The notes: generated from the sequence alone by a model not told the origin. A DNA stretch of 64,000 nucleotides from Lentibacter sp. XHP0401 (GCF_025751535.1 NZ_JAOWLC010000015.1:1-64000), one strand, 5' to 3'; shown: positions 26,459 through 35,207, counted from the first letter of the stretch. Program-made: numbers and translations.

Positions 26459-27313
26459 TTAGCTGGCGGCGCTCAGTTCGGCGATGACGTGGCGCAGGAG
26501 GGCAGCATCTTCCGGATTGGCCAGTGCGGGCGCGTGACCGCAGCTTTCAAACAGGGTAACTGCGGGCTTTGGCCCCTGTTCTTTCATGCGCGCAAGGATA
26601 TCAGGTGTGAGGATGTCCGACTTTGCCCCAGCTAAAACGTGGGTTGGTAGCGTGATGCGTCGGTAGCGGTCCCAGCTGGTCAGTTCTGCGGCAGAATACT
26701 CAAACTGCTGGATGATGCGTGGATCGTAATGCAGCGTAAAGCGCCCGTCGGAGCGGCGGCGCAGGGAGCTTCGGACCATCCGCTCCCAGAAGCTTTCGGG
26801 CGCGGGGCCGAAAGGGTCGTAGACCGTGTGCAGCCAGGCCGCAGCCTCTTCAACACGGTCAAACTCGGGCAGGTTGCCTGCATAGGTGAGAATCCGCTCG
26901 ATTGCTTCTTGCGGCACTTCCGGGCCCGTATCATTGATAATAAGATAGTTAAGGCGTGCGGCCAACGGGCTGGAGGCCATCCGCATACCTATGAGGCCAC
27001 CCATCGAAGTGCCGAGCCATCCGGCCTTATCAATCGCGAAGTGGTCAAGCATATCGACGGCGATGCCGGTGTAATATTCGATAGAGTATTCGGCCTTGGG
27101 ATTACTCGACCAGCTTGAGAGGCCCCGACCGATGGTATCGGGGCAGAGCACAAAATGGGTGTCGCTCAGGGCACGGGCGAGCTCATCAAAGTCGCGGCCT
27201 GTGCGGGCAAGGCCGTGCCACATGACCAGGGGCTTGGCGGCAGGATCGCCCCAACATGTCACATGCAGCTCGTGGTCCAGCACCGAGACAAAGCTGTGGC
27301 GCGGCGTGCTCAT
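26459..27313 (-). CDS. Alpha/beta-fold hydrolase
   Basis: A 284-residue alpha/beta hydrolase with oxyanion region MWHGLARTG, nucleophile elbow G-T-S-M-G-G (Ser at about 104), a C-terminal acid region (AGAKSDIL) and catalytic His in CGHAPAL. The start at 27313 overlaps the livM stop (ATGA); a longer frame upstream lies inside livM. Coupling to the transporter suggests it hydrolyses an imported ester, lactone or C-C bond; it is not the metal-dependent KynB formamidase type. Confidence 0.88.
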   Translation of the reverse strand: MSTPRHSFVSVLDHELHVTCWGDPAAKPLVMWHGLARTGRDFDELARALSDTHFVLCPDTIGRGLSSWSSNPKAEYSIEYYTGIAVDMLDHFAIDKAGWLGTSMGGLIGMRMASSPLAARLNYLIINDTGPEVPQEAIERILTYAGNLPEFDRVEEAAAWLHTVYDPFGPAPESFWERMVRSSLRRRSDGRFTLHYDPRIIQQFEYSAAELTSWDRYRRITLPTHVLAGAKSDILTPDILARMKEQGPKPAVTLFESCGHAPALANPEDAALLRHVIAELSAAS

Positions 27314-28389
27314 GAGCGTGCGCCTTTGTCCCATAGGGTGCCTGCAATGCCTTTAGGGAAGAAATAGACCAAGAGGATGAAGATAATACCGAGCCAGAGA
27401 AGCCAACGATCAGGCTCGAACAACTCGGGCAGGAACGGAACCCCGTGCAGGGCCTCGGAGGCGACACCCATCAGATCGCGCAGGTAGTATTGCGCGATGA
27501 CCAGAAGCACTGCCCCGATGACGGCGCCATACATTGTGCCCATTCCCCCGATGACGACCATCAGCAAAATGTCGATCATGATGCTGAAACTGAGCGCTGT
27601 GTCGGGGCCTGTGTATTTGAGCCAGACGGCATAGATTGACCCTGCCAAGGAGGCTGTCACAGCCGCGATGCAGAACACGAAAGTGCGGTAGGCGACAACG
27701 CGGTAGCCTATCGCCTCGGCGCGGGCCTCGTTCTCGCGGATGGCTTTGAGCACAGTTCCAAGCGGCGAGGCGACCATGCGCAAGCAGAGGATGAACAGCA
27801 CGAGGCATGTTGAGAAGACGAAGTAGTAAGCCGCCAGTTTGCCGTTGAGCTTTACGCCGAAGAGCCGGGCAACTTTGCCATCGGCATCGACCATGAGCTT
27901 ATTGGCAGTTTTGAACAGGTCCGGGGCTTTGTAGGTGATCCCGTCTTCGCCGCCCGTGAAGCCCGAGAGCTGCGAAGCCAGCACGAGCGCAACCGAGGCT
28001 GTGGCCAGTGTGATCATCGCAAAGAAGATCGCTTTGACGCGCAGCGATAGGAGGCCCACCGCTATTGCCACAACAATGGACACCACGAGGCCCCCGGCAG
28101 CGCCGAGCAAGACAGCATCCCATCCCGGCCCCATCTCCTTGAGCGCAATCGCCGCGCCGTAGGCTCCGAAGCCGAAGAACATGATATGGGCGAAGCTGAC
28201 AATGCCTGTGTAGCCGATGAGCAGATCGTAGCTTGCGACCAGAACGATGAAAATACAGATGCGCGCAGCCACTTCGAGCGAGCGGGTGTCTTGAAAGAGG
28301 AAGGGCGCGAAGAGAAGCAGCGCGCCTATGGTGAGCACGAGGCCTTTGATGAAGAGCGCACCTTTGGGGGATTTGGTTGTTTGTGTCAT
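27310..28389 (-). CDS. livM: Branched-chain amino acid-type ABC transporter permease LivM
   Basis: A 359-residue inner-membrane permease with about 9-10 hydrophobic segments and the LivM hallmark FFAMITLATAS plus RENEARAEAIGY, the ATPase-contact loop. Length is typical. It follows livH by 10 nt and overlaps the hydrolase gene. Members of this family carry amino acids, urea, amides or aromatic acids, so the name reflects homology rather than substrate. Confidence 0.92.
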   Translation of the reverse strand: MTQTTKSPKGALFIKGLVLTIGALLLFAPFLFQDTRSLEVAARICIFIVLVASYDLLIGYTGIVSFAHIMFFGFGAYGAAIALKEMGPGWDAVLLGAAGGLVVSIVVAIAVGLLSLRVKAIFFAMITLATASVALVLASQLSGFTGGEDGITYKAPDLFKTANKLMVDADGKVARLFGVKLNGKLAAYYFVFSTCLVLFILCLRMVASPLGTVLKAIRENEARAEAIGYRVVAYRTFVFCIAAVTASLAGSIYAVWLKYTGPDTALSFSIMIDILLMVVIGGMGTMYGAVIGAVLLVIAQYYLRDLMGVASEALHGVPFLPELFEPDRWLLWLGIIFILLVYFFPKGIAGTLWDKGARS

Positions 28390-28399
28390 ATCATGCGCC

Positions 28400-29392
28400 T
28401 CATTTCACAGCCGGCTTAAGGCCGCTGGGCCGCCAGAGCAGAATGGCCATCATCAACAGCATGTTCGAGGCCAGCGCCAGTTTGGGTGCGAGAAAGCCGA
28501 TATAGTTGGCCATGAGGCCGACCATGATTGCGCCGAGGAGTGTGCCTTCGACAGAGCCTAGACCGCCGATGATCACCACGATGAAAACGACGATCATCAT
28601 CTCGCCTCCCAAGGCGGGGGTGATCAGGGTTTCGTAGCCCGCCCACATTGCCCCGCCGAGCGCTGCGAGCGCCGATCCGACCATGAAGACGCCCACAAAG
28701 AGGCGGTCAATCCGGAAGCCGAGTGCCTCGACCATCTCACGGTTTTCAACGCCTGCGCGGATGAGAAGGCCTATCCGCGTACGCTTGAGCACGAGGAAGA
28801 GCGCGATATAAACCGCGAGGCCGAGCACAAAGGCAAAGGCGCGGTAAATCTCGACTGTCACGTTGCCGAAAAGCCATGACCCTTCGAGGAAGGCGGGGCG
28901 CTGGACGGTGATGGGCGAACCGCCCCAGACAGCGAGGATGATCTGTTCGGAGACAATCAGCGCGCCCATGGTAATGAGGATCTGGCGCAAGTGATCGTGA
29001 TAAACCGGCTTGATGATAACCACCTCGAAGAACCAGCCTGCAACAAGACCAAAGGCCAGCGCCGCTGAAAACGCGAGGAAAATGGCGAGGAGATTGAGGC
29101 CGATATGGGCCGAGCCGAGCCAGCCTGACATGTAGGCCAAAGCACTTGCCGAGATGAACGCGCCGAAGCTAATGAAGGCGGAATGGCCGAAGTTGAGCAC
29201 ATCCATGAGGCCGAAAATGAGCGAAAGCCCCGAGGCCATGAGAAAGATCATCATGCCCATCGCGAGGCCCGCAACTGTGAGCGTAACCCAGCTTGAGGGC
29301 GCGCCGATGAGCACGAAAGCAACGAGCGCCACGAAGACGGGGAGAAGGTAGACCCCGCCGAAGCGCTCCAGAGTTTGGGAGAGTTGATTCAT
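28400..29392 (-). CDS. livH: Branched-chain amino acid-type ABC transporter permease LivH
   Basis: A 330-residue LivH-type permease with about 8 membrane segments; SLIFGLMDVLNFGHSAF and GLGSVEGTLLGAIMVG are family blocks. It lies 12 nt downstream of livF and 10 nt upstream of livM in the same operon. Confidence 0.92.
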   Translation of the reverse strand: MNQLSQTLERFGGVYLLPVFVALVAFVLIGAPSSWVTLTVAGLAMGMMIFLMASGLSLIFGLMDVLNFGHSAFISFGAFISASALAYMSGWLGSAHIGLNLLAIFLAFSAALAFGLVAGWFFEVVIIKPVYHDHLRQILITMGALIVSEQIILAVWGGSPITVQRPAFLEGSWLFGNVTVEIYRAFAFVLGLAVYIALFLVLKRTRIGLLIRAGVENREMVEALGFRIDRLFVGVFMVGSALAALGGAMWAGYETLITPALGGEMMIVVFIVVIIGGLGSVEGTLLGAIMVGLMANYIGFLAPKLALASNMLLMMAILLWRPSGLKPAVK

Positions 29393-29404
29393 TTGTCTAT
29401 TCCT

Positions 29405-30109
29405 TCACGCGGACAGGCTGAGAAGCTGCTCTTGCAGAGCGGTGTCAGCGGCAAAACCGGCCATTGTGCCAGTGTGGACAATGCGGCCATCATCAATCAC
29501 GGCCATGTCGCGGCCGAGCCTTTTGGCGAAGTTGAAGTTTTGTTCGACAAGCAGGATTGTTGTTGTCTCGCCGATCTCCAGAAACGCCTCTGCCATCGCA
29601 TCGATGATCGAGGGGGCGAGGCCTTTTGTGGGCTCGTCGATCAGGATAAGCGCGCGCGGCTCGATGATGGCGCGGGCAACGGCGAGCATCTGCTTTTGCC
29701 CACCCGATAGCGACCACGCCTGCTTTGTCCAGAACTGCTCAAGCGCGGGGAAAAGTTGATAGATGCGTTTGAGGCGGGTGGCGTCAAACTTGCCCTTGGC
29801 TGTGGCGAGAACCAGGTTTTCCTCAACCGTCAGGCCACCGAACACGCCCATGTTTTCGGGCACAAAGGCAATCCCTTTGCGGGCGATATCGGAGGCGTGC
29901 AACCCTGATATATCCTCGCCTTTGAAGTGCACCGAGTTGGCGCTTGGCGTCCAGAGGCCCATGATAGAGCGCAGCGTTGTTGTCTTGCCGGCGCCGTTGC
30001 GGCCCAAAAGAACAAAAACGCCGCCTTCGGGAACATCAAACGTAACATCGTGCAGAACGTGATACTGGCCAATAGAAGTTTTCATTTGGTTAACGGACAG
30101 AAGGGTCAT
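29405..30109 (-). CDS. livF: Branched-chain amino acid-type ABC transporter ATPase LivF
   Basis: A 234-residue ATPase of the LivF group: Walker A GRNGAGKTTTLRSIMG (about 34-49), signature SLSGGQKQMLAVARA, Walker B LILIDEPTKGLAP. It pairs with LivG, whose gene it overlaps by 4 nt. Confidence 0.94.
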   Translation of the reverse strand: MTLLSVNQMKTSIGQYHVLHDVTFDVPEGGVFVLLGRNGAGKTTTLRSIMGLWTPSANSVHFKGEDISGLHASDIARKGIAFVPENMGVFGGLTVEENLVLATAKGKFDATRLKRIYQLFPALEQFWTKQAWSLSGGQKQMLAVARAIIEPRALILIDEPTKGLAPSIIDAMAEAFLEIGETTTILLVEQNFNFAKRLGRDMAVIDDGRIVHTGTMAGFAADTALQEQLLSLSA

Positions 30110-30885
30110 GCCGCATCCTCCCCTGATGAGCCGAGATAGACCTCGCGCACGACCTGGCTTTGCATCACCTCGTCGGGAGGGCCATCGGCCAGAAGCTCTC
30201 CATTGTGAAGCACGATGATACGGTCGGCCAGCGCTCGGACAACGCTCATCTTGTGCTCGACCAGAAGAATGGTTTTGCTTTTGTCTTGTTTCAGTTTTGC
30301 AATCAGTTCGAGCACATCGGGGGTGTGATCAAGGCTCATACCTGCGGTTGGCTCGTCGAACATGTAAATATCGGGTTCCATCGCCATGAGCAGCGCCACT
30401 TCAAGCTTGCGCTGATCGCCATGCGGCAAGGCGGCAGCGGTCATATGGGCTTTGGCGGAAAGCTTTGTTTCCTCAAGGTAGTGTTCGGCCTCTTCCGTGA
30501 GCGACGCAAAGCGCGACACGGGGCTGAAAAACCGCCACCCGTGACCAGAACGCGCCTGCACGGCAAGGCGGATGTTTTCCAGAACCGTGAGAGCAGGAAA
30601 CAGATTGGTCAGCTGGAATGCGCGGCCGATGCCACGACGGGCGCGCGCCGAAGGCGCAAGGCGGGTGATATCTTCTCCGCCTTTCAAAACGCGGCCTTCG
30701 GAGGCGGGAAGCTGACCTGAAATGAGGTTGAAGTAAGTGGTTTTGCCAGCGCCGTTCGGGCCGACGATGACGGTCAGCTCACCGGGATTGAACGCACAGC
30801 TCACAGCGTTGACTGCAACATGCCCGCCAAAGCGGATTGTCAAATTTTCTGTCACCAGAGCGGGTTCGGACGCAGAGGCTCGCAT
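30106..30885 (-). CDS. livG: Branched-chain amino acid-type ABC transporter ATPase LivG
   Basis: A 259-residue ATPase of the LivG group: Walker A GPNGAGKTTYFNLISG (about 41-56), the RRGIGRAFQLTNLFP loop specific to this group, and Walker B region IYMFDEPTAGMS. The ABC signature is replaced by LPHGDQRKLEVALLMAM; the LSGG is absent, as in many LivG relatives of the HAAT family. Lies 73 nt downstream of the binding-protein gene. Confidence 0.93.
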   Translation of the reverse strand: MRASASEPALVTENLTIRFGGHVAVNAVSCAFNPGELTVIVGPNGAGKTTYFNLISGQLPASEGRVLKGGEDITRLAPSARARRGIGRAFQLTNLFPALTVLENIRLAVQARSGHGWRFFSPVSRFASLTEEAEHYLEETKLSAKAHMTAAALPHGDQRKLEVALLMAMEPDIYMFDEPTAGMSLDHTPDVLELIAKLKQDKSKTILLVEHKMSVVRALADRIIVLHNGELLADGPPDEVMQSQVVREVYLGSSGEDAA

Positions 30886-30916
30886 AAGGCTCTCAATTTG
30901 GTTGGAGTTGAAAAGA

Positions 30917-30945
30917 GGCTCCGGCGCGCGTGGTGCGCCAGAGCC
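30917..30945 (-). terminator. Intercistronic hairpin after the binding-protein gene
   Basis: GGCTC-C-GGCGC and GCGCC-A-GAGCC form a 10-bp stem with one mismatch around a 7-nt loop. Hairpins here commonly stabilise or partly terminate the transcript so that the periplasmic binding protein is made in excess over the membrane components. Confidence 0.6.
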
Positions 30946-30958
30946 AAGGGTTGGCCGA

Positions 30959-32155
30959 TCAGTTGTTGCGGCCGATCGGAATGTTCATTTCCTCCGGCTT
31001 GATCTCGCGGACCAGCTCGGGGATTGCCCATTCGACTGCATCATCCACTTTGATCTTGAAGTGATACATGGATTGCAGCGCCTGATGGTCTTCAGCGCGG
31101 AACGTCATTTCGCCTTTCGGTGTGTCCCAGCTCATGCCTTCCATTGCCGTGATCAGCGCTTCTGTTTCGAGTTCTTCTGCTGTTTCAAGAGCTTTCACCA
31201 CAGCAAGCGCAGCTGACATGCCACCGGCAGTGAAGAAATCTGGCGGGCCGTCGAAGCGTGCCTGATGCTCTTTCACGAGCCAGTCGTTGATCTCGTTTTT
31301 TGGCGCTTCGTAGTAATAATAGATCGCGCCCTCCATGCCGGGCACGCGCTTGTATGTCGGAAGCACGGGAAGGATGTGACCCCCTGTCGAGATTTCGATG
31401 TCAAAACGCTCGGGCTGCATGGCCTTGATTTTGCCCATCGGATCTCCACCGCCTGCGACGTAGATCAGGATAACCTTGCGGCCTTCCTTATCTTTCAGAG
31501 CATTGAACATGCGCTCGGCCGCGGCTGTGAAATCGGTTGTGCCCTGGGGTATGTATTCCTCTGTGACAACAGTAGCACCCGAGCCATCGAGCGCCGATTT
31601 GAAGGCGTTGATACCGTCACGGCCAAAGGCGTAATCTTCTGCCAGAGTGGCCACAAAAAGGTTTTCATCGGGTTGCAAAGCAATGGCTTGTGCTTGCATG
31701 TCCATCGAGCTGTTGCGCGATGTTTTGAAGACGTAGCGGTTGCTATCGGGGCCGGTGAGGCTGTCGGCGACGGCGGGTTCGATGATCAGGAGTTTTTCGT
31801 ATTCTTCCGCGATCGGCAGCAAGCCCAGCGAAACGCCTGAAGAGGTGGCGCCGACGGCCAGCAGAACATCATCATCGCCATAGGCCTCGGCCAGAACGGC
31901 GCGGGCGACATCGGGCTTGAACTGGGTGTCTTTCATGATCAGCTCGATTTTGCGGCCTTTGACCATGCCTGTGCCGTTGGTTGCGTATTCGATTCCGAGT
32001 TCGAACCCTGTCTGGGATTGCTTGGAAAAAGCCTCGAAAGCGTGGCCCGACATGCCGTGAACGAGAGCAATTTTGATGGGCTCTTCGGCCCATGCGGCTG
32101 TGGCCATAGCAAGGCCTGCGACGGCGCCGAACACCGTTTTGATAAGTGGTTTCAT
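30959..32155 (-). CDS. ABC transporter periplasmic substrate-binding protein (HAAT/Leu-binding type)
   Basis: A 398-residue type I periplasmic binding protein. The first 23 residues form a signal peptide ending AWA|EE. The mature part has the two-lobed Leu/Ile/Val-binding-like pattern (IKIALVHGMSGHAFEAF at the start, VGATSSGVSLGLLPIAEEY, FVATLAEDYAFGRDG). ATG 32155 with GGGAGG upstream is the start; a longer frame lacks a signal-peptide-like N-terminus. It is the first gene of a seven-gene operon and diverges from a PAS-LuxR regulator. The ligand is unknown; an aromatic or amino-aromatic acid would fit the anthranilate genes 12 kb away. Confidence 0.93.
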   Translation of the reverse strand: MKPLIKTVFGAVAGLAMATAAWAEEPIKIALVHGMSGHAFEAFSKQSQTGFELGIEYATNGTGMVKGRKIELIMKDTQFKPDVARAVLAEAYGDDDVLLAVGATSSGVSLGLLPIAEEYEKLLIIEPAVADSLTGPDSNRYVFKTSRNSSMDMQAQAIALQPDENLFVATLAEDYAFGRDGINAFKSALDGSGATVVTEEYIPQGTTDFTAAAERMFNALKDKEGRKVILIYVAGGGDPMGKIKAMQPERFDIEISTGGHILPVLPTYKRVPGMEGAIYYYYEAPKNEINDWLVKEHQARFDGPPDFFTAGGMSAALAVVKALETAEELETEALITAMEGMSWDTPKGEMTFRAEDHQALQSMYHFKIKVDDAVEWAIPELVREIKPEEMNIPIGRNN

Positions 32156-32184
32156 GTTGTTCCTCCCTGAGTGATTGTGCGAGA

Positions 32185-32205
32185 CCCTGTGACGTTGCCA
32201 CAGGG
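32185..32205. promoter_or_regulatory. Inverted repeat in the divergent promoter, candidate operator
   Basis: CCCTGTG-N7-CACAGGG, perfect 7-bp arms, lies 30 bp upstream of the binding-protein start and about 50 bp upstream of the regulator start. Position and symmetry suit binding by the adjacent LuxR-type regulator. Confidence 0.5.
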
Positions 32206-32255
32206 GGTGCGCTCGCATACAATCGTGCTAAGAGAGGGTCGCTCAGAGGCTGCGA

Positions 32256-32861
32256 TTGCGCAATATTGTGAAAACACGTATCGACGAAAGCTTTGAAACA
32301 GGGTGCTTTGACGAACTGGCCTTTACCTATGCGCCAGTGGGCCTTGTTGTGACCGAAAACCGTGTGATCCGCGACTGTAACCTCGCCTTCGCAGCTATGT
32401 TCGGCTATGAGCGCGATGACCTGCGCGGACAGACATTTGCGCGGCTTTACCCGAGCGACGAAGAGTTTGACAACATCCGCGACCGCGGGATCAAGTCTTT
32501 GAAAGAACACAATACTTACTGGGACGAACGCATTATGGCGCGCAAGGATGGCAGCCTGTTCTGGTGCCGCACGCGGGGGCATAGCTTTACCCCTGACGAG
32601 CCTTTGATGCGGGCGGTCTGGAGCTTTGCCGACCTGAGCCAGATACGTCCCTACCAGCCGCTCACGCGGCGCGAGAGGGAGATCGTTTCGCACCTGTCCG
32701 ACGGGCTGACGAGCAAGGAAATCGCTCTCAAACTTGACCTGAGTTACCGCACTGTCGAGGTGTATCGCGCGAAGCTTTTGAAGAAGTTCGAAGTGAGCAA
32801 CACGCAGGGTTTGATACAGGCTTTGGGCGGGCTTGGCGGCGAACAAGTTGTGAAGCGGTAA
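32256..32861 (+). CDS. PAS domain and LuxR-type helix-turn-helix regulator
   Basis: A 201-residue two-domain regulator: a PAS sensor (about 20-128, with NLAFAAMFGY and KDGSLFWCRTRG) and a C-terminal LuxR/FixJ-type HTH (about 136-190, LTRREREIVSHLSDG then RTVEVYRAKLLKKF). There is no receiver domain, so it likely senses a small molecule or redox state directly. Start is uncertain: TTG 32256 (GAGG upstream) or GTG 32268. It is divergent from the ABC operon, which it probably controls. Confidence 0.88.
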   Translation: MRNIVKTRIDESFETGCFDELAFTYAPVGLVVTENRVIRDCNLAFAAMFGYERDDLRGQTFARLYPSDEEFDNIRDRGIKSLKEHNTYWDERIMARKDGSLFWCRTRGHSFTPDEPLMRAVWSFADLSQIRPYQPLTRREREIVSHLSDGLTSKEIALKLDLSYRTVEVYRAKLLKKFEVSNTQGLIQALGGLGGEQVVKR

Positions 32862-32878
32862 GGCTGCGCACGGTGGGG

Positions 32879-32990
32879 TTAACGGGTTTGAAAGCCGCTG
32901 ATTCCCGGGGGGGTGAAACCCGTGCACAATGCGTGCACCACCCGTGCACCGCGCGATTCAGGATTTGGTTAACGGAAATTAAGTTAACGG
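32879..32990. repeat. Cluster of short repeats (CGTGCAC x3 at 11-bp period, GTTAACGG x3)
   Basis: CGTGCAC occurs at 32921-32927, 32932-32938 and 32943-32949, exactly one helical turn (11 bp) apart. GTTAACGG occurs at about 32879, 32968 and 32983. ACGGGTTT (about 32882) and AAACCCGT (about 32916) form an inverted pair. The cluster fills the 180-bp gap between the PAS-LuxR and ArsR genes. It resembles tandem regulator sites rather than a CRISPR. Confidence 0.6.
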
Positions 32991-33024
32991 GGCGTTCGGA
33001 ACACTGCTTTTGCAACATTCTTGA

Positions 33025-33046
33025 CATAACTAGAAATGTAGTTATG
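33025..33046. promoter_or_regulatory. ArsR-type operator overlapping the promoter
   Basis: CATAACTA-N6-TAGTTATG, perfect 8-bp arms, overlaps a TTGACA -35 element (33021-33026) and covers the most upstream ATG of the arsR-like gene. An operator at this position would give tight autorepression. A related half-site sequence (ATAACCAGATTTCTA) lies before the permease gene near 33403. Confidence 0.6.
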
Positions 33047-33370
33047 AATCACCCCATGATGACACAAACTTCAGCCGCCCTCGCCCTTGCCGCTCTTGGC
33101 CATGAAACCCGTCTTGCTATCTTCCGTCTTCTTGTGAAGGCGGGGAATGACGGGCTGAACGTGGGCGAGATTGGCCAGCACCTTGGCATGGCCGCGTCCA
33201 CTCTGGCGCACCATTTGGGCGCGCTTGTGGAGGCGGGGCTTGTAGAGCAGGAGCGGCAGGGCCGCCAGATTGTGAACCGTGTGGACTTTGGCGTGATGAA
33301 CCAGACCGTTTCGTTTTTGACAGCGGAGTGCTGTGTCGGGGTCAAGCTCACACAGGAGGATGCGGCGTGA
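33044..33370 (+). CDS. ArsR-family transcriptional regulator
   Basis: A winged-helix regulator of up to 108 residues with the ArsR/SmtB HTH (LNVGEIGQHLGMAASTLAHHLGALVEAGLVEQERQGRQ). ATG 33044 gives the longest product but lies inside the operator/-10 region, so ATG 33056 or 33059 (MTQTSAALALAALG, family-like start, probably leaderless) may be the real start. A Cys pair near the C-terminus (AECCVG) could bind a metal(loid). It precedes a permease gene by 55 nt. Confidence 0.88.
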   Translation: MNHPMMTQTSAALALAALGHETRLAIFRLLVKAGNDGLNVGEIGQHLGMAASTLAHHLGALVEAGLVEQERQGRQIVNRVDFGVMNQTVSFLTAECCVGVKLTQEDAA

Positions 33371-33425
33371 TATGCGCGCCGATTTTTCTTCAGCTTAATA
33401 TAACCAGATTTCTAAGGATATCGAA

Positions 33426-34478
33426 ATGACTGATCAAAGCCTGCCGCCCCGCTCGACCCTGGCCGTGGTGCTCCACACACTCTGGAACCGTGAGAAAGTC
33501 TGGCTGTTTTCGGCCGCTTTGCTTGCGGCTTTGTTTCTTGTCGATTCTCAGCAGGGGGCGACGAGTGCAGCCTTTACGGCGCAGAACCTTCTCAATGTTG
33601 CACCCTTCCTTTTGCTTTCGATCGGGATTGCAGCCTATGCGGGCGCGACGGGGGCAGACGGGCTTATCGCGCGGGCTTTCACCGGCTCGCCAATGGTTAT
33701 GATCCTGATTGCGGCTCTCGCGGGCGGGCTTTCGCCCTTTTGCTCCTGCGGGGTGATCCCACTGATTGCGGCCTTGCTGGCGATGGGCGTGCCTTTGTCG
33801 GCCGTCATGGCCTTTTGGCTGGCTTCGCCCGTAATGGACCCGTCGATGTTTATCCTCACCACAGGTGTGCTCGGCTTTGAATTTGCCATAGCCAAGACGA
33901 TGACGGCGGTTGGCCTCGGGGTGTTTGGCGGCTTTGTTGTGCATATGGTTGCGCGGGCGGGCGGGCTTGCCGACCCGTTGCGCGAAGGTGTCGGCAACGG
34001 CGGCTGCGGAGCCTCGAATGTGCGCACGGTGAAGCCTGTTGTCTGGACATTCTGGCGCGAGAACCCACGGGTGACGAAGTTTTGGCGCGAGGGTCTGAAG
34101 ACCACGCTTTTTCTAGCCAAATGGCTGACGTTGGCGTTTTTGCTCGAAAGCCTGATGCTGGCGTGGTTGCCTGCCGATCTGGTGGCCAGCGCCCTTGGCG
34201 GAACGGGGCTTGCCCCCATCGCGATTGCCACGCTTGTGGGCGTGCCTGCTTACCTCAACGGCTACGCGGCCCTGCCGCTTGTGGGCGGGTTGATGGAGCA
34301 AGGCATGGCGCCGGGGGCCGGGCTGGCCTTTCTTGTGGCGGGGGGTGTCAGTTCCTTGCCAGCGGCTGTGGCTGTCTGGGCCTTGGTCAAGCGGCAGGTG
34401 TTTTTGCTTTACCTCGGGCTTGCGCTGACGGGTTCGTTTGCCAGCGGATTGCTGTTTCAGCTCTGGATGGCGATTTGA
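33426..34478 (+). CDS. Permease of the COG0701 (DUF318/ArsP-like) family
   Basis: A 350-residue inner-membrane protein with about 8-10 hydrophobic segments. The conserved FCSCGVIPLIAALL motif (about 102-115) and the SPVMDPSMFILT block identify the COG0701 permease family, which includes methylarsenite exporters. The upstream ArsR gene suggests metal(loid)-inducible export. A cytoplasmic loop in the middle contains GGCG. The substrate is not established. Confidence 0.85.
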   Translation: MTDQSLPPRSTLAVVLHTLWNREKVWLFSAALLAALFLVDSQQGATSAAFTAQNLLNVAPFLLLSIGIAAYAGATGADGLIARAFTGSPMVMILIAALAGGLSPFCSCGVIPLIAALLAMGVPLSAVMAFWLASPVMDPSMFILTTGVLGFEFAIAKTMTAVGLGVFGGFVVHMVARAGGLADPLREGVGNGGCGASNVRTVKPVVWTFWRENPRVTKFWREGLKTTLFLAKWLTLAFLLESLMLAWLPADLVASALGGTGLAPIAIATLVGVPAYLNGYAALPLVGGLMEQGMAPGAGLAFLVAGGVSSLPAAVAVWALVKRQVFLLYLGLALTGSFASGLLFQLWMAI

Positions 34479-34481
34479 GGT

Positions 34482-35207
34482 TTAATTGAAAAGCTTGAGC
34501 CAGAGGGCGCGCGGGGTGAAGCGTGCCAAGCTGAAGAGCCATGCGAAAGGGCGCGGGAAGGCTGTATCAAAGCGGCCTTTCCGCATTGCCTTCAGCACCT
34601 GATCGGCGGCTTCATCAGGGGTCATGATCTGCGGCATGTTGAATTTATTCTTCGCTGTGAGGCGGGTTTTGATGAAGCCGGGGTTGATATTTTGAACCTT
34701 GATCTGGGTTGTCTTCAAATCGGCATAGAGCGTTTCGCCCATGTGCATGAGCCCGGCTTTTGATGCGCCGTAGCCAATAGAGCCGGGCAAGCCGCGATAA
34801 CCTGCGAGAGAGCCGATGAGAACGATGTGCCCTCGGCCAGCCGCCGTGAACTGCGGCACGATATGGCCGAGCACATGCAGCGCACCAGTGAAATTGACGG
34901 CGCTCATCGTCTCAACGCTGTCTGCATCCCATGATTGGGCGCTCATCGGGTCGTAATAACCCGCGAGGTAGACCACGCCATCGACTGCGCCTGCCTTTTG
35001 GGCCCCAACGGCCACAGAGGATTTATCGGTGACATCAAGCGGCGCGGTTGTGGCGTTGGGCAGTTTGTCGGCCAGCGCTTGCAGCTTGTCCTTTGAGCGC
35101 GCAGAAAGGACAAGGTGTGCGCCCTCGGCTGCGAGCTTGTGCGCCAGTGCTTCGCCGAGGCCTTCGCTTGCGCCGACGAGCCAGTATTTCTTGCCTGCGA
35201 ATTTCAT
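34482..35207 (-). CDS. SDR-family oxidoreductase, distal gene of the RpoE-linked operon
   Basis: A 241-residue SDR: GASEGLGEAL near residues 13-22, active site YGASKAGLMHMGE about 147-159. It overlaps the DUF3833 gene by 4 nt and ends 3 nt from the convergent permease gene. In relatives with an RpoE-ChrR locus an SDR belongs to the same stress operon, which fits the layout here. Confidence 0.88.
   Translation of the reverse strand: MKFAGKKYWLVGASEGLGEALAHKLAAEGAHLVLSARSKDKLQALADKLPNATTAPLDVTDKSSVAVGAQKAGAVDGVVYLAGYYDPMSAQSWDADSVETMSAVNFTGALHVLGHIVPQFTAAGRGHIVLIGSLAGYRGLPGSIGYGASKAGLMHMGETLYADLKTTQIKVQNINPGFIKTRLTAKNKFNMPQIMTPDEAADQVLKAMRKGRFDTAFPRPFAWLFSLARFTPRALWLKLFN

Noticed and set aside
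31872-32927. 351-codon open frame on the minus strand
   Set aside because: It crosses the divergent promoter and both the binding-protein and PAS-LuxR genes; no domain.
32921-32949. CRISPR array
   Set aside because: Repeats are 7 bp with 4-bp spacing, far too short; no cas genes in the window.
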